DNA of 64,000 bases. Origin: Caenicola sp034331105. GTDB lineage: Bacteria > Synergistota > Synergistia > Synergistales > Synergistaceae. The position numbers and the translations under genes are program-made. How positions within the stretch are numbered: position 1 is the first letter of the stretch; every line of letters starts with the position of its first letter. Below the pieces are notes generated by a model. The model saw only the letters and a program-made list of their open reading frames with translations, had not been told where the DNA came from and did not search any database. The stretch spans positions 186,001 through 250,000 of the forward strand of contig JAXQGB010000011.1 in NCBI GenBank assembly GCA_034331105.1, in the 5' to 3' direction. Positions 49,398 to 58,165 of this stretch are shown piece by piece.

Positions 49398-51356
49398 TCA
49401 AATGAGCAGCGGAGCCAAAACTGTAGCAACGACTGACATGAGCTTTATGAGGATATTTAGGCTGGGGCCTGCTGTATCCTTGAAGGGGTCGCCCACGGTA
49501 TCTCCGACTACGGCTGCTGCATGCGGCGCAGTTCCTTTACCGCCGTGATGACCGGATTCAATGTATTTCTTGGCATTGTCCCATGCACCGCCTGCATTGG
49601 ACATAAAGATCGCCATCATAACACCTGTTACTATCGATCCGCCGAGAAGGCCTCCAAGGGCCTGAGCTCCAAGTCCGAATCCGACCGCTACCGGAGCAAG
49701 CACTGCCATAAGGCCGGGCAGGATCATCTCACGAAGTGCCGCTGCTGTCGAAATATCGACACAGCGCTCATATTCGGGGCGACCTGTCCCTTCCATGATC
49801 CCGGGTATCTCTCTGAACTGTCTGCGGACTTCTTCTATCATTTTTTCAGCAGCCCTGCTGACAGCCTGGATGGAAAGCGCGCTGAAGATAAAGGGCAGGA
49901 GACCGCCTATGAAAAGTCCCACCATTACCTTCGGGTCCTTAAGGTCGATCACGGCAAGGTTCGTAGCCTGAGAGTATGCAACAAAGAGGGCCAGTGCAGT
50001 AAGTGCCGCAGATCCGATAGCAAGACCTTTTCCTACCGCTGCTGTGGTGTTTCCCACTGCGTCAAGCCTGTCTGTGATCTGTCTGACTTCTTCGGGAAGG
50101 TCTGCCATTTCAGCTATACCGCCTGCATTGTCTGCTATTGGTCCGTATGCGTCAACAGAAAGAGCCATGCCTGTGATGGCAAGCATACCGACTGCCGCGC
50201 AGGCTATCCCATAGAGTCCGCCGAATTTTACCCCTGCAAGGATGGCAACACAGACAAGGATGACCGGAATGGCTGTTGATTTCATGCCTACCCCAAGACC
50301 GGCAAGTATGTTGGTTGCAGCTCCTGTCTCTGAGGCCGCAGCTATTTCCTTTACGCTGGCATAGTCGCCTGATGTATAGAATTCTGTCGCCGCTCCGATA
50401 AGGATACCGGATACTACTCCTGATACGACCGCATAGAATAGGGTCAGATCTCCCGCAAAGACCCAGCGGGTGAGGAAGAATGTTCCGATTATCATAAAGA
50501 GTCCTGTTGAACCAAGACCGTAACGAAGAGCCTTTGCAGGGTCTCCGCCTTCCTTTACCTTAACAAAGAAGGTCCCTAGTATGGAGGCTATTATGCCTAC
50601 AGCTGCAAGAAGCAGAGGGTACATCACGCCGGCCATGCCTGCGAACAGAGCTCCGATGACCATGGCAGCGATGATGGAGTTAACGTATGATTCAAAGAGG
50701 TCTGCACCCATACCTGCAATGTCACCGACGTTGTCGCCGACGTTGTCTGCTATGACTGCCGGGTTGCGGGGGTCATCTTCAGGGATGCCTGCCTCTACCT
50801 TACCGACAAGGTCAGCGCCTACGTCAGCTGCTTTGGTATAAATACCGCCGCCTACACGGGCAAAAAGCGCGATGGAGCTGGCACCGAATCCGAAGGCTGT
50901 TATGATGCTGGGATCTCCGAATAGGACGAACATAACTACCACTCCAAGAAGACCTACTCCAACTACTGCCATTCCCATAACACTTCCGCCTGTGAATGCT
51001 ATAGTAAGAGCGCCGTTCATGCCTTTCATCGCCGCAAAGGCCGTCTTGCCGTTCGCTTTCGTCGCAACTTTCATCCCGATGTATCCTGTAAGTGCGCTGC
51101 AGAGAGCCCCTGCTACAAAGCATATGGCACTTGGAACGTTTATTTTCCACGCCAGAAGCGCTGCTACCAATATTACAAAAGGAACCAGTGCCTTGTACTC
51201 CCTGTATAAAAAGGTCATAGCACCGCTCTGTATAATGCCGGAAAGTTCATTGATCCTATCATGATCAACTTTAAATGCATTGATCTTACCCGAAGCATAG
51301 CCTGCGTAGAGAAGTGCTACTACTGCTATGCCTCCTATAACGCCTAAAATTTCCAT
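49398..51356 (-). CDS. hppA: Membrane-bound ion-pumping pyrophosphatase, K+-dependent type
   Basis: Hydrolyses pyrophosphate to pump H+ or Na+ across the inner membrane, saving energy in anaerobes. The 652-residue protein is almost wholly membrane spans. The active-site loops are complete: YTKAADVGADLVGKVEAGIP and DDPRNPAVIADNVGDNVGD (about 195-235), then DAYGPIADNAGGIAEMADLP (about 405) and the C-terminal DNAKKYIESG. In GNTTAAVGKGLAIGS the family's K+-switch position is Ala with Gly three residues on, the pattern of K+-dependent enzymes (the independent class has Lys and Thr). Na+ or H+ specificity cannot be judged safely by eye. It has its own promoter. Confidence 0.96.
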   Translation of the reverse strand: MEILGVIGGIAVVALLYAGYASGKINAFKVDHDRINELSGIIQSGAMTFLYREYKALVPFVILVAALLAWKINVPSAICFVAGALCSALTGYIGMKVATKANGKTAFAAMKGMNGALTIAFTGGSVMGMAVVGVGLLGVVVMFVLFGDPSIITAFGFGASSIALFARVGGGIYTKAADVGADLVGKVEAGIPEDDPRNPAVIADNVGDNVGDIAGMGADLFESYVNSIIAAMVIGALFAGMAGVMYPLLLAAVGIIASILGTFFVKVKEGGDPAKALRYGLGSTGLFMIIGTFFLTRWVFAGDLTLFYAVVSGVVSGILIGAATEFYTSGDYASVKEIAAASETGAATNILAGLGVGMKSTAIPVILVCVAILAGVKFGGLYGIACAAVGMLAITGMALSVDAYGPIADNAGGIAEMADLPEEVRQITDRLDAVGNTTAAVGKGLAIGSAALTALALFVAYSQATNLAVIDLKDPKVMVGLFIGGLLPFIFSALSIQAVSRAAEKMIEEVRRQFREIPGIMEGTGRPEYERCVDISTAAALREMILPGLMAVLAPVAVGFGLGAQALGGLLGGSIVTGVMMAIFMSNAGGAWDNAKKYIESGHHGGKGTAPHAAAVVGDTVGDPFKDTAGPSLNILIKLMSVVATVLAPLLI

Positions 51357-51417
51357 TGGAAAAGCGACCCCCTTGAAGGTTGTGGTTTTATCAGCCTTTT
51401 AGCTGACCCAATTTATT

Positions 51418-51446
51418 ATTATATCTACTTTTAAATTAACTTACAA
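51418..51446 (-). promoter_or_regulatory. Promoter of hppA
   Basis: -35 TTGTAA (51446-51441), 17-nt spacer, consensus -10 TATAAT (51423-51418) on the minus strand, about 62 nt before the hppA start. The remainder of the gap (51447-51553) shows no gene. Confidence 0.7.
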
Positions 51447-51553
51447 CCTTTTAATATGTTTTTACTCACCATTTGATCGCTGAGTCTATTTTCTATTTTT
51501 CATGAAAGATCAACGATCATCATAAAAGTGTGTTTATGTTCAAGACAGCTGCG

Positions 51554-52201
51554 TTATTTTTTGCCCTCTGTGCTGCTGTCGAGGTAGATCTTTATGGTTT
51601 TACCGGTGTTGCTGCCGCCCTTGAGTGAGGCCAGCATTCCCATGATACTGCCTCTTACGAAGTCTGCGATAAAATCCTTCATTGGCAAAGGCCGGTCACC
51701 AAAATATATTTTTGCGCTTCTGTATGCCTTTCCTCTCACAAGCAAGGCAAGGCGTGCTGCCATTTCCTTCTCTTCTCCGCCGCTGTAAACAAGCCCGCTG
51801 TCTTTGTTTCCGCATCGGTCATATACCATGAATATCCCGGGATATTGAGGCTGTTCCTCACCTTCAGTCCTGACCCATATCTTTGGAAGAGCAAGGTCCT
51901 TCCCGCCCTCAAGTATTACAAGTTCAGAGTCCGGGAAGTACCTGGAAGCAATAAAGGACGGGGTAGTATCTTCAGATGCCGCAAGTTCGTTCCTCAGACC
52001 GTCCCTGCCCCAGAGAACGGCACCTATACCCATATCAGAGACTGACCCTGTGTCTGTGCCCTTCTCTGAAAGGACTTCATCTGATGTTCTTTTTATATAG
52101 CCGACACTTATGCCCAAAACTTCCAGCTCGCTAAGGAGCTTTCTGCAAAGCGTCGTCTTGCCGCTGTTTTTATTCCCTGAAACAGCTACTATTCTGATCA
52201 T
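51554..52201 (-). CDS. MobB-like P-loop GTPase (molybdopterin-guanine dinucleotide family)
   Basis: A 215-residue protein with an N-terminal P-loop AVSGNKNSGKTTLCRKLLSEL (residues 5-25) and SVGYIKRTSDEV, matching the MobB family that assists molybdenum-cofactor nucleotide attachment. A glycine-aspartate region GTDTGSVSDMGIGAV and ELVILEGGKDLALPKIWV fit the family pattern (LVEGFK-type motif). No other Moco gene is near, so the true role may be broader. GGAGGTTG precedes the ATG. It lies 27 nt downstream of the PerM-like gene. Confidence 0.78.
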   Translation of the reverse strand: MIRIVAVSGNKNSGKTTLCRKLLSELEVLGISVGYIKRTSDEVLSEKGTDTGSVSDMGIGAVLWGRDGLRNELAASEDTTPSFIASRYFPDSELVILEGGKDLALPKIWVRTEGEEQPQYPGIFMVYDRCGNKDSGLVYSGGEEKEMAARLALLVRGKAYRSAKIYFGDRPLPMKDFIADFVRGSIMGMLASLKGGSNTGKTIKIYLDSSTEGKK

Positions 52202-52228
52202 GGCACAACCTCCAAAGATTTGCGATCC

Positions 52229-53332
52229 TCAGTTCACTTTGAATTTTTCTGAAACTATAGCTCTATATAGATCGAGAAGGAAAATCCCTATAGAAAGGAT
52301 AAGGGGACCTATAAAAAGGCCAAGGAAGCCCCAGTTGAAAAGACCTCCGAATATCCCTACAAATATTACAAGCATATGGATCTTACTCTCTCCGGAGATG
52401 AAGACCGGCCTGATAAAATTGTCTACCATGCTGACTGCCCCTATACCCCATCCCAGAAGGATAAGGCCTCCGGTGTAATCTCCGTTGATAAAGAGGCTTA
52501 AAGCTCCCGGCACCCATATTACCGGAGTACCGACAAAAGGTATCATTCCTGTGATGAACATAAAGAAACCGAATAGGACTGGATGTCCAAGTCCTACGAA
52601 CCACCATCCCAGTCCGCCCAGGCAACCCTGGATCGCTGCTGTTACAACTATACCGTATACGACCGCCCTGAGCATCTTGGCAGACCTGTCAATTATGCTC
52701 TCCCTCTCAGACTCGGTAAGGGGCATGATGTCCTTCACATATTGAAGTATCAGGTGACCGTCCCTGACTATAAAGAAAGAGGATACTGTCACTACCGCCA
52801 GCAAATAAAAAACTTTAAAAGCGTTGCCCAGGATCTCTCTGGAAAGTATACGGACAAATCCGGTTATCCAGTTTACGCTGCTGCCAATAATAGACTCAAA
52901 TACCGGGAATCCGCTGACGAAGTCAAGTTTGTAAAGTAATTTGCCAAGCAGCGGAACACCGTGGAGTTTTTGAAGTATCTCCGTGTATGAGCCTGAAAGC
53001 ACCCCGCTCTGCATTACAGCTTCATACACCCTCAAAAATTCCTTTATCAAAAAGAGTCCGAAGAAGAGCATGGGTATCGCCATGAATACTACTATGGCAA
53101 GTGTCGTTATTCCGGCCGCGATATTGGTAAGTTTTCCTGAAAAAAAATTGTTGTGAAGGTATTTGTAAAGAGGGAATGCGAAATAAGAGAGCACTACAGA
53201 CCACAGCAGCGGACGGCCCAGCGGTGAGACTATGATCCATGAAAGAAAAAAGAAAAGTATCAGGAGTGCTGCAAAAGGCACTACACTCTCCCTGACCTTC
53301 GTAGACATTTTGAGGTAACGCTCGTCATGCAA
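52229..53332 (-). CDS. AI-2E/PerM family membrane transporter
   Basis: A 367-residue polytopic inner-membrane protein. Spans occur near residues 16-50, 65-95, 160-180 and five more in the C-terminal half; the family segment is GGLGWWFVGLGHPVLFGFFM, then GMIPFVGTPVIWVPGALSLF and FGGLFNWGFLGLFIGPLIL. Members export small molecules or ions, among them AI-2 (TqsA) and Na+; the cargo here is unknown. The listed start is a TTG (53332) after GGGGG; an ATG at codon 9 is possible. Unrelated in function to its neighbours. Confidence 0.88.
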   Translation of the reverse strand: MHDERYLKMSTKVRESVVPFAALLILFFFLSWIIVSPLGRPLLWSVVLSYFAFPLYKYLHNNFFSGKLTNIAAGITTLAIVVFMAIPMLFFGLFLIKEFLRVYEAVMQSGVLSGSYTEILQKLHGVPLLGKLLYKLDFVSGFPVFESIIGSSVNWITGFVRILSREILGNAFKVFYLLAVVTVSSFFIVRDGHLILQYVKDIMPLTESERESIIDRSAKMLRAVVYGIVVTAAIQGCLGGLGWWFVGLGHPVLFGFFMFITGMIPFVGTPVIWVPGALSLFINGDYTGGLILLGWGIGAVSMVDNFIRPVFISGESKIHMLVIFVGIFGGLFNWGFLGLFIGPLILSIGIFLLDLYRAIVSEKFKVN

Positions 53333-53432
53333 TGCCCCTGCCCCCGATCCCGTATACAGGCATATATAAATTGACCGTGTAAGATAAATATTCTCGTTTC
53401 AAGATGTTAACTGACTATGGGCAATTATACTA

Positions 53433-54113
53433 TCATTCCTCCAAGAGTTTAAATTGACAGGAGTCAGAACACTTTATTCTAGAGGCTGCAAGCGCAGAAA
53501 GCGCCGCGCCGACTCCGTTGTCTATGTTTACCACGACCAGACCGGGACTGCATGAACACAGCATCGACCTTAAAGCGGTGTTCCCTTTTTCCGCTATGCC
53601 GTATCCAACTGAGGTCGGAAGACCTATCACAAGTGACGAAACGAGGCCCGAGACTACGCTGGGCAGTGCCCCGTCCATCCCTGCCGCTACGATGACCACA
53701 TCAGCTTTTTTTATATCCGGCAAAACGTTAAAAAGACGGTGTATGCCGGCGACTCCGACATCATAAAACCTTTCCGCTTTTGAACCGAAAAACTCTATTA
53801 TCTGAGCAGCCTCTTCAGCTGTGGGAACATCAGTGCTTCCTGCAGAAACAACAGCTATAAGGGCTCCATTTTTATATATCTTGCCAAAATGGGTTTGCCC
53901 GACACGTGAAAGAGGATCATATCTGAAATCCTCTATCACAGAGGCAACGGCCCTAAACTGATCCTCATCCATCCTGCTGAAGGCGGTGTCCAGTTTTTGA
54001 GTTTTTATTTCTTCTGCAATGCTGAGGAGCTGTTTCTCAGACTTTCCCTCACAGAAGATGACCTCTGAAAAACCCTTTCTTCTGCTCCTGTCAGCGTCAA
54101 GCCTTACTTCCAT
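53433..54113 (-). CDS. larB: Nickel-pincer cofactor biosynthesis protein LarB
   Basis: Carboxylates and hydrolyses nicotinic acid adenine dinucleotide, the first step toward the nickel-pincer nucleotide of lactate racemase. The 226-residue protein has an N-terminal DADRSRRKGFSEVIFCEGKS region and a PurE-like domain with VVSAGSTDVPTAEEAAQII (about 105), VGVAGIHRL, VIVAAGMDGALPSVVSGLV and GLPTSVGYG. LarC and LarE, which finish the cofactor, and LarA are not in the window. The gene starts 21 nt after guaA; orphan larB genes are common. Confidence 0.9.
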   Translation of the reverse strand: MEVRLDADRSRRKGFSEVIFCEGKSEKQLLSIAEEIKTQKLDTAFSRMDEDQFRAVASVIEDFRYDPLSRVGQTHFGKIYKNGALIAVVSAGSTDVPTAEEAAQIIEFFGSKAERFYDVGVAGIHRLFNVLPDIKKADVVIVAAGMDGALPSVVSGLVSSLVIGLPTSVGYGIAEKGNTALRSMLCSCSPGLVVVNIDNGVGAALSALAASRIKCSDSCQFKLLEE

Positions 54114-54134
54114 TTCGAAGCTCCCATGTCTGCT

Positions 54135-55679
54135 CTATTCCCATTCTATAGTTGCCGGCGGCTTTCCCGTCACATCAAGCACGACCCTGTTGATGGCCGG
54201 GACTTCGTTGCATATCCTCCTGCTGACTGTGTCAAGAAGCTCGTAAGGCAGATGGACCCACTCCGCGGTCATTGCATCGAGCGATGAGACCGCCCTCAAT
54301 ACCGCTGTCTCGCCGTATGTCCTTACATCTCCAACGACCCCGACGCTCCGTACAGGAAGAAGGGCACAGAATGCCTGCCATATTTCCTTGTACAGTCCGA
54401 ACTTCCTTATCTCTTCTATAAAGATCGCGTCAGCCTCTCTAAGCACATCAAGGCGCTCCCTCTTCAACTCTCCGAGACACCTTACTGCGAGGCCGGGGCC
54501 CGGGAAAGGATGTCTCTCAAGAAAATGCGGCTCAATGCCAAGGGCCTTTCCAACTGCCCTGACCTCATCTTTAAACAAATCGCGCAGCGGCTCCAGGAGG
54601 TTCATTTTCATGTCATCCGGCAGCCCGCCGACATTGTGATGGCTCTTTATAACGTTTCCTCCGCCATGTCCGCTTTCCACCACATCAGGATATATTGTGC
54701 CCTGTAACAGCCAGTCTGAACCACCTATCCTCCTGGCCTCTTCTTCAAAAACACGAATAAAAAGTGCTCCGATTATCTTTCTCTTCTTCTCCGGATCAGT
54801 TACACCTGCAAGTACAGAGAGGAACCTCTCTTCGGCATCGACCCTGTGTACGTTGAGACTGAGAGTTCGATAAGTCTCCATTACCTGGTCGGCTTCGTTC
54901 TTTCGTAGGAGTCCGTGGTCTACAAAAATACAGTGAAGATTTTCGCCTACGGCTTTGGATGTGATGACTGCGGAGACAGTTGAGTCGACTCCACCGGAAA
55001 GACCGCATATCACCCTTCCTGTACCAACTTTTTCCCTGATCTTGTCTATTTCTCTCTCGACCCAGTCGATCCCGAGGTTCCAGTCAGCAGTGCAGCCGCA
55101 TATGTCAAATATAAATGCCGAGAGGATCTCCCTTCCCTTCGGTGTGTGGACCACTTCGGGGTGAAACTGGAGCGCGTTTATCCTTCCGTCTGATGATTGA
55201 AAAGCGGCAAGGGCGCCGTTCTCGCTCCATGCCGTTGCAGAAAAGCCCTGAGGAAGCTCTGTTACCTGATCCCAGTGGCTCATCCAAACCTGGAGTTCCT
55301 TTTCGTCACCGATCCCTCCAAAAAGACGGCCGCCGGCGGAGAACTTTACTTTTGCTCTCCCGTACTCCGCAGCCTCACCCCGTTTGACTTTTCCGCCGAA
55401 CTGATGAGCTATCAGCTGCATCCCGTAGCAAATACCGAGGACAGGGACGTCGGATCTGAGTATATGCATCGGTATAGAGGGAGCATCGCTGTCAAGGACG
55501 CTCCTGGGACCGCCTGAAATGATTATGCCTGAGGGGGAAGATGCTTCGATCTTTTCTGCAGGAGAATCCCAGAAGAGTATTTCGCTGAAAACTCCGAGTT
55601 CTCTTACTCTCCTTGCAATAAGCTGTGTGTACTGGGAGCCGCAGTCTAATATCAGGATCTTGTTCTCTCTGTTTTTCAT
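54135..55679 (-). CDS. guaA: GMP synthase (glutamine-hydrolysing)
   Basis: Converts XMP to GMP. The 514-residue protein joins a class I amidotransferase (PVLGICYGMQLIAHQFGG with the catalytic Cys near residue 83, and FHPEVVHT with the His-Glu pair) to an ATP-pyrophosphatase (CGLSGGVDSTVSAVITSKAV, about 223) and a dimerisation domain (HPFPGPGLAVRCLGE; end NRVVLDVTGKPPATIEWE). Full length for the family. It is separated from groEL by a strong terminator; the upstream promoter is weak (TGGAAA, 17 nt, CATACT) and not called separately. Confidence 0.97.
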   Translation of the reverse strand: MKNRENKILILDCGSQYTQLIARRVRELGVFSEILFWDSPAEKIEASSPSGIIISGGPRSVLDSDAPSIPMHILRSDVPVLGICYGMQLIAHQFGGKVKRGEAAEYGRAKVKFSAGGRLFGGIGDEKELQVWMSHWDQVTELPQGFSATAWSENGALAAFQSSDGRINALQFHPEVVHTPKGREILSAFIFDICGCTADWNLGIDWVEREIDKIREKVGTGRVICGLSGGVDSTVSAVITSKAVGENLHCIFVDHGLLRKNEADQVMETYRTLSLNVHRVDAEERFLSVLAGVTDPEKKRKIIGALFIRVFEEEARRIGGSDWLLQGTIYPDVVESGHGGGNVIKSHHNVGGLPDDMKMNLLEPLRDLFKDEVRAVGKALGIEPHFLERHPFPGPGLAVRCLGELKRERLDVLREADAIFIEEIRKFGLYKEIWQAFCALLPVRSVGVVGDVRTYGETAVLRAVSSLDAMTAEWVHLPYELLDTVSRRICNEVPAINRVVLDVTGKPPATIEWE

Positions 55680-55776
55680 CTAAAAAAACCTGCCCTTTCA
55701 CTGACATACACTTTACGCGTTAGTAAGTATGACATAAAGAAGCCGTGATTTCCACTCTATAATTTTTATTGAGGGA

Positions 55777-55806
55777 CAAAAAACAGGCGGGGCATCCCCC
55801 GCCTGT
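55777..55806 (-). terminator. Intrinsic terminator after groEL
   Basis: ACAGGCGGGG and CCCCGCCTGT (arms 55806-55797 and 55792-55783) form a perfect 10-bp stem with a 4-nt loop, followed on the minus strand by TTTTTTG. It begins 30 nt after the groEL stop. Confidence 0.95.
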
Positions 55807-55836
55807 CTGCAATTCTGATATCTGATCCTGTGGGTA

Positions 55837-57480
55837 TTAGTAATCCATACCGCCCATACCGCCCATGCCGCCCATACCTGCCATATCGCCGAGGGTATCT
55901 TTCTTTTCCGGCTTGTCAGCTACGAGAGCATCTGTGGTAAGTACCATCGCTGCGATGGAGGAAGCGTTCTGAACTGCTGAACGTGTTACCTTAACGGGGT
56001 CGATGATACCGGCTTTGATCATGTCAACATACTCGCCTGTCGTTGCATCAAGGCCCTGTCCGGTTTTCAGTGTCTTCACCTTCTCGATGATGACATCACC
56101 CTGGAGACCTGCGTTTGAAGAGATCAGGTGGAGGGGTTCAGTAAGGGACTTGCGGACTATCATTGCTCCGGTCCTGACGTCTCCCTCAAGTTTTGCGATC
56201 TGCTTGTCAAGTTCCTTTGTGCATTCTACAAGTGCAACTCCGCCGCCCGCTACGATGCCTTCCTGTACTGCCGCGCGGGTAGAGTTGAGGGCGTCTTCAA
56301 TGCGGTGCTTGAGTTCTTTCTGCTCGGTCTCTGTCGCAGCACCGACCTGAATGACCGCAACTCCGCCGACTATCTTGGCAAGGCGCTCCTGCAGCTTCTC
56401 CTTGTCATACTCTGATGTTGAATCGGCAAGCTCTTTCTTTATCTGGGATGCGCGATCCTTGATGCCCTTGGAATCGCCTTTCCCTTCAACTATAGTTGTG
56501 TCTTCTTTGGTGACCTTGACCTTTTTGGCTCCGCCGAGGACTGTAGTGTCTGCGTTCTCAAGCTTCATGCCGACTTCTTCGCTGATGACTGTAGCGCCTG
56601 TTACAACAGCTATATCCTGGAGCATTGCCTTCCTTCTGTCGCCGAATCCGGGAGCTTTGACAGCAACTACCTGGAGGATGCCGCGGAGTTTGTTGACTAC
56701 AAGTGTAGCAAGGGCTTCGCCTTCAATATCCTCTGCGATGATGAGGAGAGGTTTGCCAAGCTGTACGATCTTCTCAAGGACGGGGAGCATGTCTTTGACA
56801 TTGCTGATCTTGCCGTCAACGATGAGTATGTTGGAGTCTTCAAGCACTGCTTCCATACGATCAGGATTCGTGATCATGTAAGGGCTGATGTATCCCTTGT
56901 CGAACTGAAGGCCTTCCACTGTCTCGAGTGATGTTCCAAAGCTCTTGCTGTCCTCGACTGTGATGACGCCCTCTTCTCCGACCTTGCCCATAGCCTCAGC
57001 GATAAGTTCGCCGATCGCCTTGTCGTTTGCTGAGATCGAGGCGACCTGAGCGATCATGCTGTGCTCTTTTACCCGGACTGCCTGCTTTTTGAGCTGATCT
57101 ACAACTGTCTCAGTAGCGGTTTCGATACCCTTGCGGATGAGCATTCCGTTAGCTCCTGCAGCAACGTTTTTAATGCCTTCGCGGACCATTGCGCGGGCAA
57201 GGACTGTAGCTGTTGTCGTACCGTCTCCTGCGACATCGTTGGTCTTGGAAGCTACTTCTTTGATAAGCTGTGCTCCCATATTTTCAAACGGATCTTCAAG
57301 TTCAAATTCCTTTGCGATCGTCACGCCGTCGTTAGTAATGGTGGGTGAGCCATATTTCTTGTCAAGGACTACGTTGCGGCCTTTGGGGCCAAGTGTGATG
57401 CCGACTGTGTCTGCAACTTTATTCATTCCGCGCTCCATAGCACGGCGGGCTTCTTCTTTAAAAAGCAGTATCTTTGCCAT
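55837..57480 (-). CDS. groL: Chaperonin GroEL (60 kDa)
   Basis: Double-ring folding chamber acting with GroES. The 547-residue protein from ATG 57480 (GGGAGG upstream) shows GITLGPKGRNVVLDKKYGSP, the ATP-site GDGTTTATVLARAM (about residue 86), PYMITNPDRMEAVLED and the flexible Gly-Gly-Met tail (GGMGGMGGMDY). Two more codons (ATG ATC) are open upstream but are not the family start. It is 41 nt downstream of groS and shares its CIRCE-controlled promoter. Confidence 0.98.
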   Translation of the reverse strand: MAKILLFKEEARRAMERGMNKVADTVGITLGPKGRNVVLDKKYGSPTITNDGVTIAKEFELEDPFENMGAQLIKEVASKTNDVAGDGTTTATVLARAMVREGIKNVAAGANGMLIRKGIETATETVVDQLKKQAVRVKEHSMIAQVASISANDKAIGELIAEAMGKVGEEGVITVEDSKSFGTSLETVEGLQFDKGYISPYMITNPDRMEAVLEDSNILIVDGKISNVKDMLPVLEKIVQLGKPLLIIAEDIEGEALATLVVNKLRGILQVVAVKAPGFGDRRKAMLQDIAVVTGATVISEEVGMKLENADTTVLGGAKKVKVTKEDTTIVEGKGDSKGIKDRASQIKKELADSTSEYDKEKLQERLAKIVGGVAVIQVGAATETEQKELKHRIEDALNSTRAAVQEGIVAGGGVALVECTKELDKQIAKLEGDVRTGAMIVRKSLTEPLHLISSNAGLQGDVIIEKVKTLKTGQGLDATTGEYVDMIKAGIIDPVKVTRSAVQNASSIAAMVLTTDALVADKPEKKDTLGDMAGMGGMGGMGGMDY

Positions 57481-57521
57481 GATCATATTCCTCCCAGAAT
57501 AATAATTATTTTATATATTTC

Positions 57522-57812
57522 TTACTTCGTTACTACTGCGAGTACGTCTCTTTCGCTCAGGATGAGGAAATCCTGACCGTCAAGCTTGACTTCGGTACCT
57601 GAGTATTTGCTGTATATGATCCTGTCATCCGGTTTTACATCCATGGGCTGACGTTTGCCGTTCTCAAGTACTTTTCCCTCTCCTACAGCAACAACGATAC
57701 CTTCTACCGGCTTCTCTTTCACTGTCTCCGGAAGAACGAGTCCGCCCTTTGTCTTTTCTTCGTGAGGTGCGGCTTTAACAACTATTCTGTCTCCAAGTGG
57801 CTTAAGTTTCAT
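57522..57812 (-). CDS. groS: Co-chaperonin GroES (10 kDa)
   Basis: Seven-fold lid of the GroEL chamber. The 96-residue protein from ATG 57812 begins MKLKPLGDRIVVKAAPHEEK and carries the mobile loop KTKGGLVLPETVKEKPVEG and DDRIIYSKYSGTEVKLDG. AGGAGGGG precedes this ATG; 16 more codons are open upstream through the CIRCE element and are rejected. Confidence 0.98.
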   Translation of the reverse strand: MKLKPLGDRIVVKAAPHEEKTKGGLVLPETVKEKPVEGIVVAVGEGKVLENGKRQPMDVKPDDRIIYSKYSGTEVKLDGQDFLILSERDVLAVVTK

Positions 57813-57849
57813 AAAATGACCCCTCCTGTTGATATTTTGATATTTGATG

Positions 57850-57876
57850 TTAGCACTCACTTTAATCGAGTGCTAA
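57850..57876 (-). promoter_or_regulatory. CIRCE operator (HrcA binding site)
   Basis: TTAGCACTC (57850-57858), 9-nt spacer, GAGTGCTAA (57868-57876): a perfect match to the classical inverted repeat bound by the heat-shock repressor HrcA. It lies in the 5' leader of groS-groL. hrcA itself is not in the window. Confidence 0.97.
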
Positions 57877-57892
57877 CTTCTTTTCGACTGAA

Positions 57893-57921
57893 AGTTTAAT
57901 AAGATAGAGGTTATTTCTCAA
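57893..57921 (-). promoter_or_regulatory. Promoter of groS-groL
   Basis: -35 TTGAGA (57921-57916), 17-nt spacer, -10 TAAACT (57898-57893) on the minus strand, ending 16 nt before the CIRCE element, so bound HrcA would cover the early transcribed region. Confidence 0.65.
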
Positions 57922-58063
57922 ATGCAACTAAGGCTAAATATATCCTATTTTAACCAATTATGTTTGTATATTCACGTATTTCTTCTATTTTTAAACATGT
58001 ATGGGTTTTTGCACATCTTACGTAGTTTGCGCAAAGAAATGTGCGCGCTGAAGGTTTTGTTTT

Positions 58064-58087
58064 AAAAAATACGTGGACAGCGTATTT
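58064..58087 (-). terminator. A/T-rich hairpin after tsaD, possible terminator
   Basis: On the minus strand AAATACG and CGTATTT (arms 58087-58081 and 58073-58067) pair around a 7-nt loop, then TTTAAAAC follows. It lies about 80 nt past the tsaD stop. The rest of 57922-58165 holds no gene I can see, only a short GCGCA/TGCGC inverted pair near 58030-58047. Confidence 0.5.
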
Positions 58088-58165
58088 ATTACACCGGGTC
58101 TTACTAAGAGGGGATCAGTGCAGGAAAATATTGAAAGTGAGGGCTTTGGGTAAGGAAAGAAGCAA

